64,000 nt of DNA from Frigoriglobus tundricola (GTDB lineage: Bacteria > Planctomycetota > Planctomycetia > Gemmatales > Gemmataceae), in the NCBI RefSeq assembly GCF_013128195.2, contig NZ_CP053452.2:8866001-8930000 (forward strand), given 5' to 3'. Within the stretch, counting starts at the first letter, position 1; every line of letters begins with the position of its first letter. Made by a program: the position numbers and the translations under genes. Below are positions 19,401-28,900 of the stretch, piece after piece. Under the pieces are notes generated by a model, which worked only from the letters and a program-made list of their open reading frames with translations, was not told the origin of the DNA and did no database searches.

Positions 19401-19738
19401 GCACGGTAGAGGACCTGCGTGACGCGGTTCGAATTGACGGCGAGCTGGAACGCGTTCGCGCCTTTGGGACAGAGCGTGCCCTCGTTGATCGGGCTGCGCG
19501 GGTCGCCCTCAATGTCGATGAGCTGACCGCCCTTTGTGTAAAGGAGTTGTCCGCACCCTACGGCACAGTACGGGCAGACGCCTGGGGTGACGGTCGCCCC
19601 GCGCAACCGCGATCCCTTCGCGCTCGTCTGCGGGCTGAACGGTTGGGGCTTGGATGCAAGCGGCAAGCTGAACACGGTAGCGCCCTCTATGCGGTGCAAG
19701 TGCCTGCGTTCACATGATACCGTAATTCCGGACGACAT
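16427..19738 (-). CDS. fdhA: Formate dehydrogenase catalytic subunit, selenocysteine-containing (in-frame TGA)
   Basis: This is a molybdopterin (bis-MGD) formate dehydrogenase that oxidises formate to CO2. The frame is open from 19738 to 16427 except for one TGA at 19154-19156, codon 195. The context NQARI-U-HSASVPGLGASFGRGA is that of FdnG/FdhF, where the Mo ligand is selenocysteine. The N-terminal [4Fe-4S] motif CPYCAVGC followed by GTLCPKG is present. Downstream features include EAHPVGFRWPMKAK, HVDPRFSRTSA and the C-terminal dinucleotide-binding domain. Total length is about 1,103 residues, close to FdnG (about 1,015). I see no clear twin-arginine leader at the N-terminus, so the cellular side is uncertain; the start codon could lie elsewhere. 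It heads a three-gene operon. Automatic annotation would split it into two genes. Confidence 0.92.
19124..19156 (-). promoter_or_regulatory. Selenocysteine codon and bacterial SECIS hairpin
   Basis: The TGA lies at 19154-19156. Eleven bases further along the mRNA, GGTGCCC (19142-19136) pairs with GGGCGCC (19130-19124) in a 7-bp stem with one G-U pair. The loop is GGTCT. The same GGUCU loop bases are those read by SelB in E. coli fdhF/fdnG. Distance and loop fit a bacterial SECIS, so the codon is probably decoded as selenocysteine. Confidence 0.85.
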
Positions 19739-19897
19739 CTCACATGCGCCTCATTTCGCCGATTCGCTTCACGCTCGTGCCGCGCTCGGGTGGCGCCAAC
19801 CCTACGGACTATCGAAGACGGCACGAGAATCGCTGTACCCCTCCTTCATGAGGGCGTCTCAAAACGATGTTCACCCACGTATTCCGGAGATGGAGCA

Positions 19898-20128
19898 ATG
19901 TCGATCGAAGCACGCTCGAGAGAATGGGTTGTCCGCGAGCAAACGATCGAAGACCCGACGAGCGGGTTAACGTTCCAGTTCGAGTTGTCGCCAGAGGGGC
20001 GCCCGGTGTTGCGCGTCTTCGGCGACGCGCTGCCGTTCGGCAACCGTGAGGTCCACTTCGATAGTTTTGGGTGGGAGGAAATGGCTGAAACGCACCTGGG
20101 CACCTGCTGCACGAGCGCCGGAAAGTAG
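19898..20128 (+). CDS. Small conserved-looking hypothetical protein
   Basis: This 76-residue soluble protein (MSIEARSREWVVREQTIED...) has mixed alpha/beta character and no membrane segment. Two adjacent cysteines lie near the C-terminus (GTCCTSAGK). The ATG at 19898 has GGAGATGGAGC just upstream and is preferred over the longer frame open from 19790. It is divergent from the formate dehydrogenase operon and is followed by a hairpin terminator. I do not recognise a family. Confidence 0.6.
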   Translation: MSIEARSREWVVREQTIEDPTSGLTFQFELSPEGRPVLRVFGDALPFGNREVHFDSFGWEEMAETHLGTCCTSAGK

Positions 20129-20133
20129 CCCCG

Positions 20134-20162
20134 ACCGCACGAGTGATCTTCGCTCGTGCGGT
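20134..20162 (+). terminator. Hairpin terminator
   Basis: ACCGCACGAG (20134-20143) pairs perfectly with CTCGTGCGGT (20153-20162) across a 9-base loop, starting 6 bases after the stop codon at 20128. Confidence 0.7.
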
Positions 20163-20438
20163 GTTGTAACAGAAAGGGTTGTACGGCCGGCGTGTTCTCA
20201 TCAGCGTCGGCGGTGCCCATTTTCATCTGGTTCCGCCCGGTTTCAGGTTTTCGTGCGGCTACCCCTCGCAATCGCACGAGGCCCGGTCGAAGTGGACCCG
20301 CGGAGTTGTGCGGAGAAACACAGTCGGGACATCGTCGGCCATACCCGTCGATCATTTATAACATAATTATACCTCAAGTCGAATCGCTCTTCTGCCCGAT
20401 GCTGGGGACCACACCGAGACTGGCACCCGGAGTGGATC

Positions 20439-20831
20439 GTGAGCCGATTGACAATCTTCGCACTGTCAGTGGTAATCATTTTGGGCGCGTGCGGCTGTGC
20501 TCACACGGCCGAAGAAAACGACGACTTCGACCCCAAAAGGCCCAAAGCACCACTCGGAGCGGGTCAACATCAGTGGCGGGCGTCAGAACCTACAACGGCT
20601 TGTAATCTTTCAGTAAGTCACGGGTGCAAACCCCTGGCATCCTTCAACGAACCACTCGCCCAAGTTCGTGGGAAGGCGCCTCATTTTGGCGCCAATGTAC
20701 GCCCATCAGCCCGCGGTAGCCGCCGGCGGCGAGTGCGGTTCGGCCTTGCTCGATTGCGACGCCCGGACCAGTTCGGCAAACAGACCCGCCCGCCCGATCA
20801 GCTCGTGGTACGGACCGGTTTCGACCAGTAG
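20439..20831 (+). CDS. Small predicted lipoprotein with a doubtful C-terminal part
   Basis: A GTG start gives a classic lipoprotein signal (MSRLTIFALSVVIILGACGC, lipobox LGAC) followed by a short polar segment ending near KAPLGAGQ. After about residue 45 the composition changes to arginine-rich sequence that looks untranslated in nature, and the frame overlaps the 3' end of the ABC transporter gene on the other strand by 126 bases. I suspect the native lipoprotein was short and its stop codon was lost when the tRNA-like fragment at 20597-20642 was placed here. Function unknown. Confidence 0.4.
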   Translation: MSRLTIFALSVVIILGACGCAHTAEENDDFDPKRPKAPLGAGQHQWRASEPTTACNLSVSHGCKPLASFNEPLAQVRGKAPHFGANVRPSARGSRRRRVRFGLARLRRPDQFGKQTRPPDQLVVRTGFDQ

Positions 20832-22571
20832 GCCGTCGTCGAACACGAAGATCCGGTCCGCGTCCGCGAACGTGCTCAGGCGGTGCGCGACCATGATGAC
20901 GGTCCGGTCCCGGGTGGCCGTTCCGATCGCCTGCTGCACCCGCCGCTCGCTGATCGTGTCGAGCGCGCTCGTGGCCTCGTCGAGCACCAGGATGGGCGGG
21001 TTCAGCAGGAACACGCGGGCCAGCGCGATCCGCTGGCGCTGGCCGCCCGACAGGTTCGCGCCGCGCTCGGCCACCGCCGACTTGTAACCGTCCGGCATGG
21101 CCACGATCTCGTCGTGGATGCACGCCATTTTCGCCGCCCGGACCACGTCTTCGGGGAGATACCGGATCGACCCGTAAGTGATGTTCTCCTCGATCGTGCC
21201 GCTGAAGATGAACGGGTTCTGACCGACGTACCCGATCAAGTGGCTGATCGTCTCCCGCGACACCTCTTCGAGCGGCACGCCCATGAGCCACGTACGCCCC
21301 TCTCGGGGGTGGAGCAGGCGCATGAGGACCTTGAGCCACGTCGATTTTCCGCACCCCGACTTGCCCGCCACGCCGATCGTCTCACCGGGGTGGATCACGA
21401 GATCGATGCCCCGCAGCGCCGGCGCCGGTCGGCCGTCGGGCAAGCTGTACTCCACATGGAGCCCCTCCACCCGAACGACGGCGACCGTATCGTCCAGCCG
21501 GGGCTCGGTGTGGGTCGGCGTCTTGAACGACGGGTCCACCGGGAGCGACAGCAGTTCCTGCAGGTCCACGACGCGCAAGCTCGCCTCGTGCCCCTCGTCG
21601 AGCACGCGGTGGATCTCGTTCAGCGGCGCCATCGCGCTCAGGTAGAGCATCGAGAACGTCAGGATGTCGCCGAAGCTGATCGACCCGGAGATCGCCAGGT
21701 AGGCCGCGAACGCCAGGACGCCGACGTGGAACAGGCCCTCGGTGATGGCCTTGCCGGCCCCAAACAGCGACATCGCAACGTGGTGCCGGAGCTCCTTCGC
21801 GCGCTTCGACTCCGCCGCCTTCGCGACCCGGCGCAACTCGTGGAGGTGGGCGTTCGCCACCCGCACGTAGTCCAACCCGCCGAGCAGTTCGACGACGGTC
21901 CCGTCCAGCTCCTCGTTCACCCGCAGCAGCTTCATGCGGACGCGCTTCTGGGAGACGAGCTGCCAGACGGTCAGGAACAGCGACGCGGGGATCACGCCGA
22001 GCATCGCCAGCCCGAGCCACGGCTCCTTCCATATCGCCGTTGCGACGGCAAACACCCCGACCAGCACGGCCGGGAAAAAGTCGAGAAATGACAGCCGCAA
22101 AAGCCGCATGAACCCGCTCACCGAGCGAAAGATCTTGCCGTGCAGCGTGCCGATTTTCTCGTGCGTCAGTCCTGACAGATTGGCCTGCATGAGGTGCGAG
22201 ATCACCTTCACGCTCGTGTGCCGTTCGATCCGGGTGCAGGTGTTCTCGACCAGGTAGCGCCGGAGCACCTGAAGGAGTTCGCGCACCAGGACGAGCACGC
22301 CGATGCCGAACAGGACGTAAGTCACGGATTCGAGCACCGCGGCCCGCGGCTCGCCCGACTGGATGCCCTGGGCGACCCGGTCAACGAGTTTGCCCGAGAG
22401 GATGGGTACGGCCGTCGCCAGCACGCCGCCGACGGCCATGATGCACACGGCGGCCAGGAGCGAGTACCGGTGCGGGCGGGACAGCATCCGCCACGTCTTG
22501 CGGGCGGTTTCGATCAGTTCGCGAACTTCGGTCCCGAATCGGACAAAACCGGGCTGCGGCTTGGCGGCCAT
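20706..22571 (-). CDS. Type I ABC exporter (fused membrane and ATPase domains), probable glucan exporter
   Basis: This 621-residue inner-membrane half-transporter works as a dimer. The membrane domain covers about residues 30-330 with six helices. The ATPase domain has Walker A (GVAGKSGCGKST), a Q-loop (YVGQNPFIFSGTI), the signature LSGGQRQRIALAR and Walker B with catalytic Glu (ILVLDEATSAL), followed by the H-loop (VAHRLS). No N-terminal C39 peptidase domain is present, so it is not a standard bacteriocin exporter. The ATG at 22571 is preferred because GAGGA lies just upstream; the open frame reaches 22658. It follows the cyclic glucan synthase gene on the same strand, like NdvB with the ABC exporter NdvA in rhizobia, so export of the glucan is the best guess. 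Confidence 0.85.
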   Translation of the reverse strand: MAAKPQPGFVRFGTEVRELIETARKTWRMLSRPHRYSLLAAVCIMAVGGVLATAVPILSGKLVDRVAQGIQSGEPRAAVLESVTYVLFGIGVLVLVRELLQVLRRYLVENTCTRIERHTSVKVISHLMQANLSGLTHEKIGTLHGKIFRSVSGFMRLLRLSFLDFFPAVLVGVFAVATAIWKEPWLGLAMLGVIPASLFLTVWQLVSQKRVRMKLLRVNEELDGTVVELLGGLDYVRVANAHLHELRRVAKAAESKRAKELRHHVAMSLFGAGKAITEGLFHVGVLAFAAYLAISGSISFGDILTFSMLYLSAMAPLNEIHRVLDEGHEASLRVVDLQELLSLPVDPSFKTPTHTEPRLDDTVAVVRVEGLHVEYSLPDGRPAPALRGIDLVIHPGETIGVAGKSGCGKSTWLKVLMRLLHPREGRTWLMGVPLEEVSRETISHLIGYVGQNPFIFSGTIEENITYGSIRYLPEDVVRAAKMACIHDEIVAMPDGYKSAVAERGANLSGGQRQRIALARVFLLNPPILVLDEATSALDTISERRVQQAIGTATRDRTVIMVAHRLSTFADADRIFVFDDGLLVETGPYHELIGRAGLFAELVRASQSSKAEPHSPPAATAG

Positions 22572-22694
22572 TGAAGTCCTCAGTCGCTTACTCGATCGTG
22601 TTTTCGGGTGGGGGGCTATGAAATCACCGCCCCAGATGGGGCGGTGTTCGGAGACCAATCGGGAGAGGGGGACCGGGAGAGCCGGGGCCAGAAA

Positions 22695-22901
22695 CTACCG
22701 GGGGCCGGGGCGTAAGCGGCGCTGGACCTGGCTAATCATGAGCGGCGACGTCCGCAACCGGCCAATGAGTTTCTGCTCCACCATCTGCGACGGGGTGAGT
22801 GCCCCACGGTCATCGACCACCAGCGTCTCTTCGTCACTTCGGGTGAGCGCGGCTTCACCAACGGACAGTCGGAGTTCGGAAGTCGGGATGATGTCTGCCA
22901 C
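22695..22901 (-). CDS. 68-aa unknown protein between glucan synthase and exporter
   Basis: This small soluble protein (MADIIPTSELRLSVGEAAL...) has no cysteine or membrane segment. It is acidic in the first half and strongly basic at the end (QVQRRLRPGPR). A GTG at 22913 is also possible, but GAGGAAC overlaps it and sits at proper distance from the GTG at 22901, which I therefore take as the start. It lies 93 bp after the glucan synthase gene and about 120 bp before the exporter, all on minus. It could be an assembly factor or regulator of that operon. A peptide precursor for the exporter is possible, but no leader motif is seen. Confidence 0.55.
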   Translation of the reverse strand: MADIIPTSELRLSVGEAALTRSDEETLVVDDRGALTPSQMVEQKLIGRLRTSPLMISQVQRRLRPGPR

Positions 22902-22994
22902 GGTGTTCCTCACTGTTGCGAGCGGAGAGGGCGCGTTTGAGTAAGCAGACTGCGCGCCAATATCCGTTTAAACCACGAGAATGACATCTTTAAA

Positions 22995-25900
22995 TTAAAT
23001 CTTTCCAGGGTCTTCGTTTCCGTTTCCCAAAATGACCCGTACCGTGTGTTCTCTCCCATCATCGTTTAAGGGGATCGTGTTCTTAGGCAATCGGTTGCCG
23101 TCTAACCAGGTTTCTGCGACTCCACTTTCGACGCCACGAGGGTTCTCGATCCGACAGTGGTAGAGTGTCGAACCGTGGCGGTACTCCACTTCGAACCCGG
23201 TCCACCCCGCCGGAATCCGCGGGTCGAACGACAGGTCGTGCCCGCGCTTGGTAAAGCCGAGTAGCGTTTCGAGCGCGGCGCGATAGAGCCACGCGGCCGA
23301 GCCGGTGTACCACGTCCACCCGCCGCGCCCGACGTGCGGCGGTAAGCCGTACACGTCCGCCGCAACAACATACGGCTCGACCTTGTACCGCGCCACGCCG
23401 TCCGGCGTTTCGGCGTGAGAGAGGGGGTTCAACATGTTCCACACGGCGAGCGCTTCGCCGCCGCGGCCCAATCCGGCCAGCGCCTGGACCAGCCAGATCG
23501 CCGCGTGCGTGTACTGACCACCGTTCTCGCGCGTCCCCGGAACGTAACCCTTGATGTAGCCGGGGTGGAGCGGACCCTTATCGAACGGCGGCTCGAAGAG
23601 TTTTACGAGCCGCGCGTCGCGGTCCACGAGGTATTTGACGGCCGCTTCGACGGCTTGCCGCGAGCGTGCGGGATCGCCGGCCCCAGAAATGACGGCCCAC
23701 GTCTGGGGGAGCGAATCGATCCGGCACTCCTCGCTGGCGCGCGAGCCGATCGGGGTGCCGTCGTCGAACCACGCCCGCAGGTACCACTCGCCGTCCCAGG
23801 CGTGGGCCTCGATCGCGGTGAGCAGTTGCTCGACCTCGGCCCGGAGGCTCTTGGCCGTTTCCGCGTCGTCTCGGGACTCGGCCACCGCGGCGAAGGCGGT
23901 CCGAACGAGCACCTGGAACCAAGCCACCCATACGCTCTCGCCTTTGCCCCCGACGCCGACGAGGTTCATCCCGTCGTTCCAGTCCCCGCAGCCCATAAGA
24001 GGCAGCCCGTGCGACCCGAGCTTCCAGCCGTGGGCGAAGGCGCGGCGACAGTGGTCATAAAGGGTTTGGGGCTGGTCGGTTACATCCGGCTGGAAGTATT
24101 CCTCCTGCTCTTCCGGCTTCAGGGCCGGCCCGCGCAGGTATGGCACCTCCTCCTCCAGGATCTTCGCGTCCCCCGTAACGGTGACGTAGCGGGCAACCGC
24201 GTAGGGGAGCCACAGGAAGTCGTCCGAGAAGCGGGTGCGGACGCCGCGGCCGGAAGGCGGGTGCCACCAGTGCTGAACGTCGCCCTCCGGGAACTGCCGG
24301 GCCGCCGCACGGAGGATCTGTGCCCGTGCCTCGCCCGGCTCCGCGTAGAGCAGCGCCATTACGTCCTGCAACTGGTCCCGGAACCCGTACGCGCCGCCGG
24401 ACTGGTACAGCGCCGATCGCCCCCAGACCCGGCACGAGAGCACCTGATAAGGGAGCCAGCGGTTCACGAGTGCGTCGAGCGCGGGTTCGGGGGTCCGAAC
24501 GCGCACCACCGAGAGCCGCCGGTCCCAGGCCGCGACCACTTCGCGCAGCGCGGCGTCGGCCCGCGCCGGGTCGCGGTACTGCGTCGCCAGCCGGACGGCC
24601 GTTTGCGCGTCGGGCGCCTGGCCGAGGACGAACACCACCTCGACCGCGGCGCCGGTCTGAAGGTCGAACCGGCCCATGAGCGCGCCGCACGGGTCGAGCG
24701 CCGCGCCGGTGTGGTCGCTCAGCCCCACCCGCCGCATGGCCGCCGGGTTGGCGGGGCCGCGGTTGCGCCCCAGGAACTCGCCCCGGTCGCCGCTGACCGT
24801 CCGCGGCCGCAGGTTCGTGTCCGCGAACGCCACCGCCGCGCCGAAATCGTTGTTGAACGCGCACCGGGCGAGGAGCGCGCCGGAACCGGCGTCGATTTCG
24901 GTCACGATGAAGGGCGCCGTCTCGTCCCGGGTGGTGCCGAGCACCCATTCGGCCAGGAACGCGGCCGAGAGGCGCCGCGGCCGGCCGCTGCGGTTGGTCA
25001 CCCGCAGGCGCAGCACCTTCACCGGATCGGCCACCGGGACAAAGACGGTCAGTTCGGTCGCGAGCCCGTCGCGGTCGGCGCTGTAGGACGTGTAGCCGGG
25101 GCCGTGGCGGACGTCGGCCGGGCCGCCCTTCGGGCGCGGGGTGGGGGTCCAGAAGTGGCCCGTCTCCTCGTCGCGGAGATACACCACTTCGGCCGGGGGG
25201 TCGCTGACCGGGTCGTTCGTCCACGGCGTCAGCCGGTTGGCCTGGCTGTTCCCGGCCCAGGTGTAGCCCGCGCCGGAGTCGGTCGCGAGGCACCCGACGG
25301 CCGGGTTGGCGATCACGTTCGCCCACGGGGCCGGCGGCGTACCGGTCACGACGTATTCGCGGGCGTCGGGGGTGAAGCCGCCGGTGCCGTTGAAGAACGT
25401 CAGCCCGGCGATCCGGGGCCGGTCCGCCACCTCCGGCTCGCCCGGCCGCGTGGGGACCAGGTCGGCCGGGAGCCGGCGGCCGCGCGCGACCACGTCGGTC
25501 TGGTCGGCGAGCGTACCGTGATCGCCGTACAGCACCACGCGGGCGGCGGCGAGCAGGAGGGTGCGGTCCTCGCTGCCCGGCTGCACCTTGCGGACGAACA
25601 CCCCGCCCGGTTTGTCGATCACGTCGCGGCTGTCGCTGGAGCGGACGAGCGCGGCGAGATCCTGGTACAGTTCCTCGCGGTAGCTCGCGGGCCGGTCGGC
25701 GAGCAGCACGAGATCGACGGTGAACCCGCGCCCGCGCCAGAACGCGTGGGCCTTGAGCGCCTGGCGGGCGAGCGGCAGCCCGTCGCCGTCCGACACGCAC
25801 ACCGCGAGGATCGGCAGGTCGCCCGAAATGCCGAACCGCCACAGCCCCGGTTGCCCCTGGCGGTTGTCCCGGACGGCGATCGACGCCCGCAGCGCCGCCG

Positions 25901-28900
25901 GCGGGAACAGGACGTGCCCGGCGAGCCGCTGGAACACGTGCGACTCGGCGGGCGAGATGCCGAGGTGCCGCAGCTCGACCCGGCTGCGCGCCCACGCCAG
26001 GTCGAACGCGCGGTCGACGGCGGACGGCACGTGGTAGTGGTCGGCCAAGCCGAGGGCGGCCTCGCGGGTCTGCGACACGGCGGTGACGAACGCCAGCGTG
26101 GCGCTGCCGCCCGCCGGGAGCCGGACCGTCTTCCGCAGCGCGAACACCGGGTCGAGCACCGGCCCGACGGTGCCGGACAGGCGGCCCGTCAGCGCCTCCG
26201 GGTTGGACGGGGTGCGGCGCCGGCCGAGGAACTTCGCCCGGTCCGTCTCGTGCTCGGTCGGGCGGCTGACGCTCTCGTCGCCGGAGGCGACGTGTACGGC
26301 GAACATCGGCTTCTGGTTCGCCGCGCGGGGCCGCCGCCGGCACAGGAGGGCGTCGTACTGCGGCACCCATTCGGTCTCGAGAAACAGCTTGCCGAACGCC
26401 GGGTGGGCGACGTCGGCCCGCTGGTCGTTCAGCACGATCTCCAAATAGCTGGTGACCTCGACCACCTGGGGCCGCAGGTCGTGGTTGGTCACCGTCACCC
26501 GCCGGACCTCGGCGTCCTGGTCCGGGGCGACCGCGACCTCCACGCGGGTCTCGATCGCGCCGTCGCGGCGGCGGAATTCGGCCTTATCGGCAGAAAAGAC
26601 GACCTCGTACTCGTCCGCCCGGACCCCGAGCGGCTGGTGCCCGGCGGACCACTGCTTACCGGTCGCGGGCACGCGGACGTAGAGGAACGTGCCGTGGCGG
26701 TCGCGGGTGGGATCGACCCGCCACCGGGTCATCGCCAGGTTCTGGTACTTGCTGTACCCGCTGCCGGCGTTCGTCACCATCACGGTGTAGTTGCCGTTTG
26801 ACAGCAGGTGGCTCCGCGGGGCGGGCGTGTCGGCCGTTGTCAGGCGGCGGCTCATCTCGGCCGGCGCGTCGGCCGGCGTCGCCCCCTCGAAGTCCACGTC
26901 CGGGGGGCGGACCTCCGGCGCGTCGAGCGGCACCCGTTCCTGGAGCAGCAGCTCGACCGCCCGCACCGCCGGCTCGGCGTCCAGGCGGCGGCAGTGGGCG
27001 TCGTTCAGCAGCCGGTTCGCGATGGCGCACATGGCCATGCCCTGGTGATGGGCCATGTACGACCTCACCACCCGGCACCGCTCGCCCTTGTTCAGCCGGT
27101 CCGGGGTGAAGTCGATCGCCTCGTAGAACCCGTACGCCCCCTCGCCGCCGGCCGCCCGGAGGGCCGCGAAGTTCGCGACCGCGGCCGGTGCGTCGATCAT
27201 CGTGGCGAGCAGCGTCGCGTACGGCGCCACGACCAGATCCTTGCCCAGCCCGCGCTTCAGGCCCAGCCCCGGAACCCCGAACGACTGGTACTGGTAGTCG
27301 CCCTCGGCACTGAGGACGGAGAACCCCGATTCCGAGACGCCCCAGGGCACGCGGGTCTCCCGGCCGTACTCGATCTGTCGGGCCACGGTCGCCTTGTACG
27401 CCACGTCGAGCATCGTCCCCCGGGGCGGGTCCAGGAGCAACCGCGGCATGAGGTACTCGAACATGGTCCCGCCCCATGAGAGCAGGCCGGGCAGCCCGGC
27501 GGCGGACGTGGCGAGCCGGCCGAGCTGGAACCAGTGCTTGCGCGGGACGACGCCCCGGGCGACCGCGAGGAGACTGGTCAGCGCCGCTTCGGAGGCGAGC
27601 AGGTCGTAGTGGCCCGAATCGAGCCGGTCCTGCGAGACGTTGAACCCGATGCTGAACAGGTCGCGGGACTCGTTGAACAGGAACCGGAAGTCCATCGCGT
27701 CGGCAAAGAGGTTCGCCCGCCGGGCCATGCCGTTCAGTTGCGCCACCAGCCGCCCGGCCGCCGAGCGCTCGAGGGCCGCCACAAGGGCGTCCGTGCCGGG
27801 CCGCCCCGCGAGTTCGCCCCGGAGAGCGGGGACGCGCTGTGCCCAGTGCCCCACGCTCGCCGGGGCGTTCAGTTCGGTAAAGGGGCCGGCCGCCCGGTCC
27901 GCCGGCGGAACCGCCCGCAGTTCCGGGAGCCACGGGCACACAACTTCCAGTTCGTCACGCAGACCGCGGACTTGTTCGCCCAGTGTACGCGTCCAGAACG
28001 CGCCGTCCCCGGTGAGGACGGGCAACTCGGCGGCCAATTTTGCCGCCCGTTCCAGCCAATCGGCCCAGCCAATCAGATCGGCGGGTGTCGATGCGAAATG
28101 CGCCCGCAGCGCGTCCGTGGTGTTGGCCGGGAGCGACTCCTGGGCGAGGGCCAGGGTGTCGCGCAGGCCGCCCGGTGCGGCCGGCGACGGGACCGGCTCG
28201 TCGACCTTCGCGAGCAGGCCGTTCTTCAGCGCGAGTAGGCAGCCCAGGAAGTTCCCACTGTCCACGGTCGAGACGTACTCCGGCGGTAGCGCGCGGAGGG
28301 TCGTCGTTTCGTACCAGTTCAGGAAGTGCCCGCGGTACCGCTCCATCCGGTCCAGGGTGTCGAGCGTCCGACCGACGCGCTCGACGAGACCGGTCAGCGG
28401 GATGTAACCGAGGTCGTGGGCCGAGAGCGTCGAGAGGAACAGCAGCCCCTTGTTGGTCGGCGAGGTGCGGTGGGCGACCACGCCCTTGGGATCTTCCTGG
28501 TAGTTGTCCGGCGGGAGCCAGTTGTCCTCGGCCGTGACGAAAGTCTCGAAGAAGCGCCACGTCTTGCGGGTGGTCCGGCGCAGCTCGGCGGTGTCGGACT
28601 CGGTGAGAGGCGCCTCCGCGACGCTCAGCGGCCGACTGACCCACCACGCGACGACCGGCGACAGGAGCCACGCCAGCACCCACGGCGCGGCGGCCGGCAG
28701 GGCGCCGGGGTTGACCCACGCGAGAAGTCCGCCGAGCACCGCGGCCAAGGCGACCGCGGGCCACATCGATTGGAAGAACTGGCGCAGCCCCGTTCCGAGC
28801 CGGGCTTCCGCCGCCGCCGCGGTTTCCCATTCCAGCATCAAGCGGTGCGAAACGACCAGCCGGTAAAGGGTGCGGCCGATCGCGTCGAGCGCCAAACGCG

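Noticed and set aside
20597-20642. Functional tRNA gene
   Set aside because: Only a 3'-half-like piece is present; the T-stem and anticodon stem do not pair and there is no acceptor 5' half.
23415-26801. 1,128-aa open frame on plus opposite the glucan synthase
   Set aside because: Antisense shadow of the GH94 domains; no recognisable protein features.
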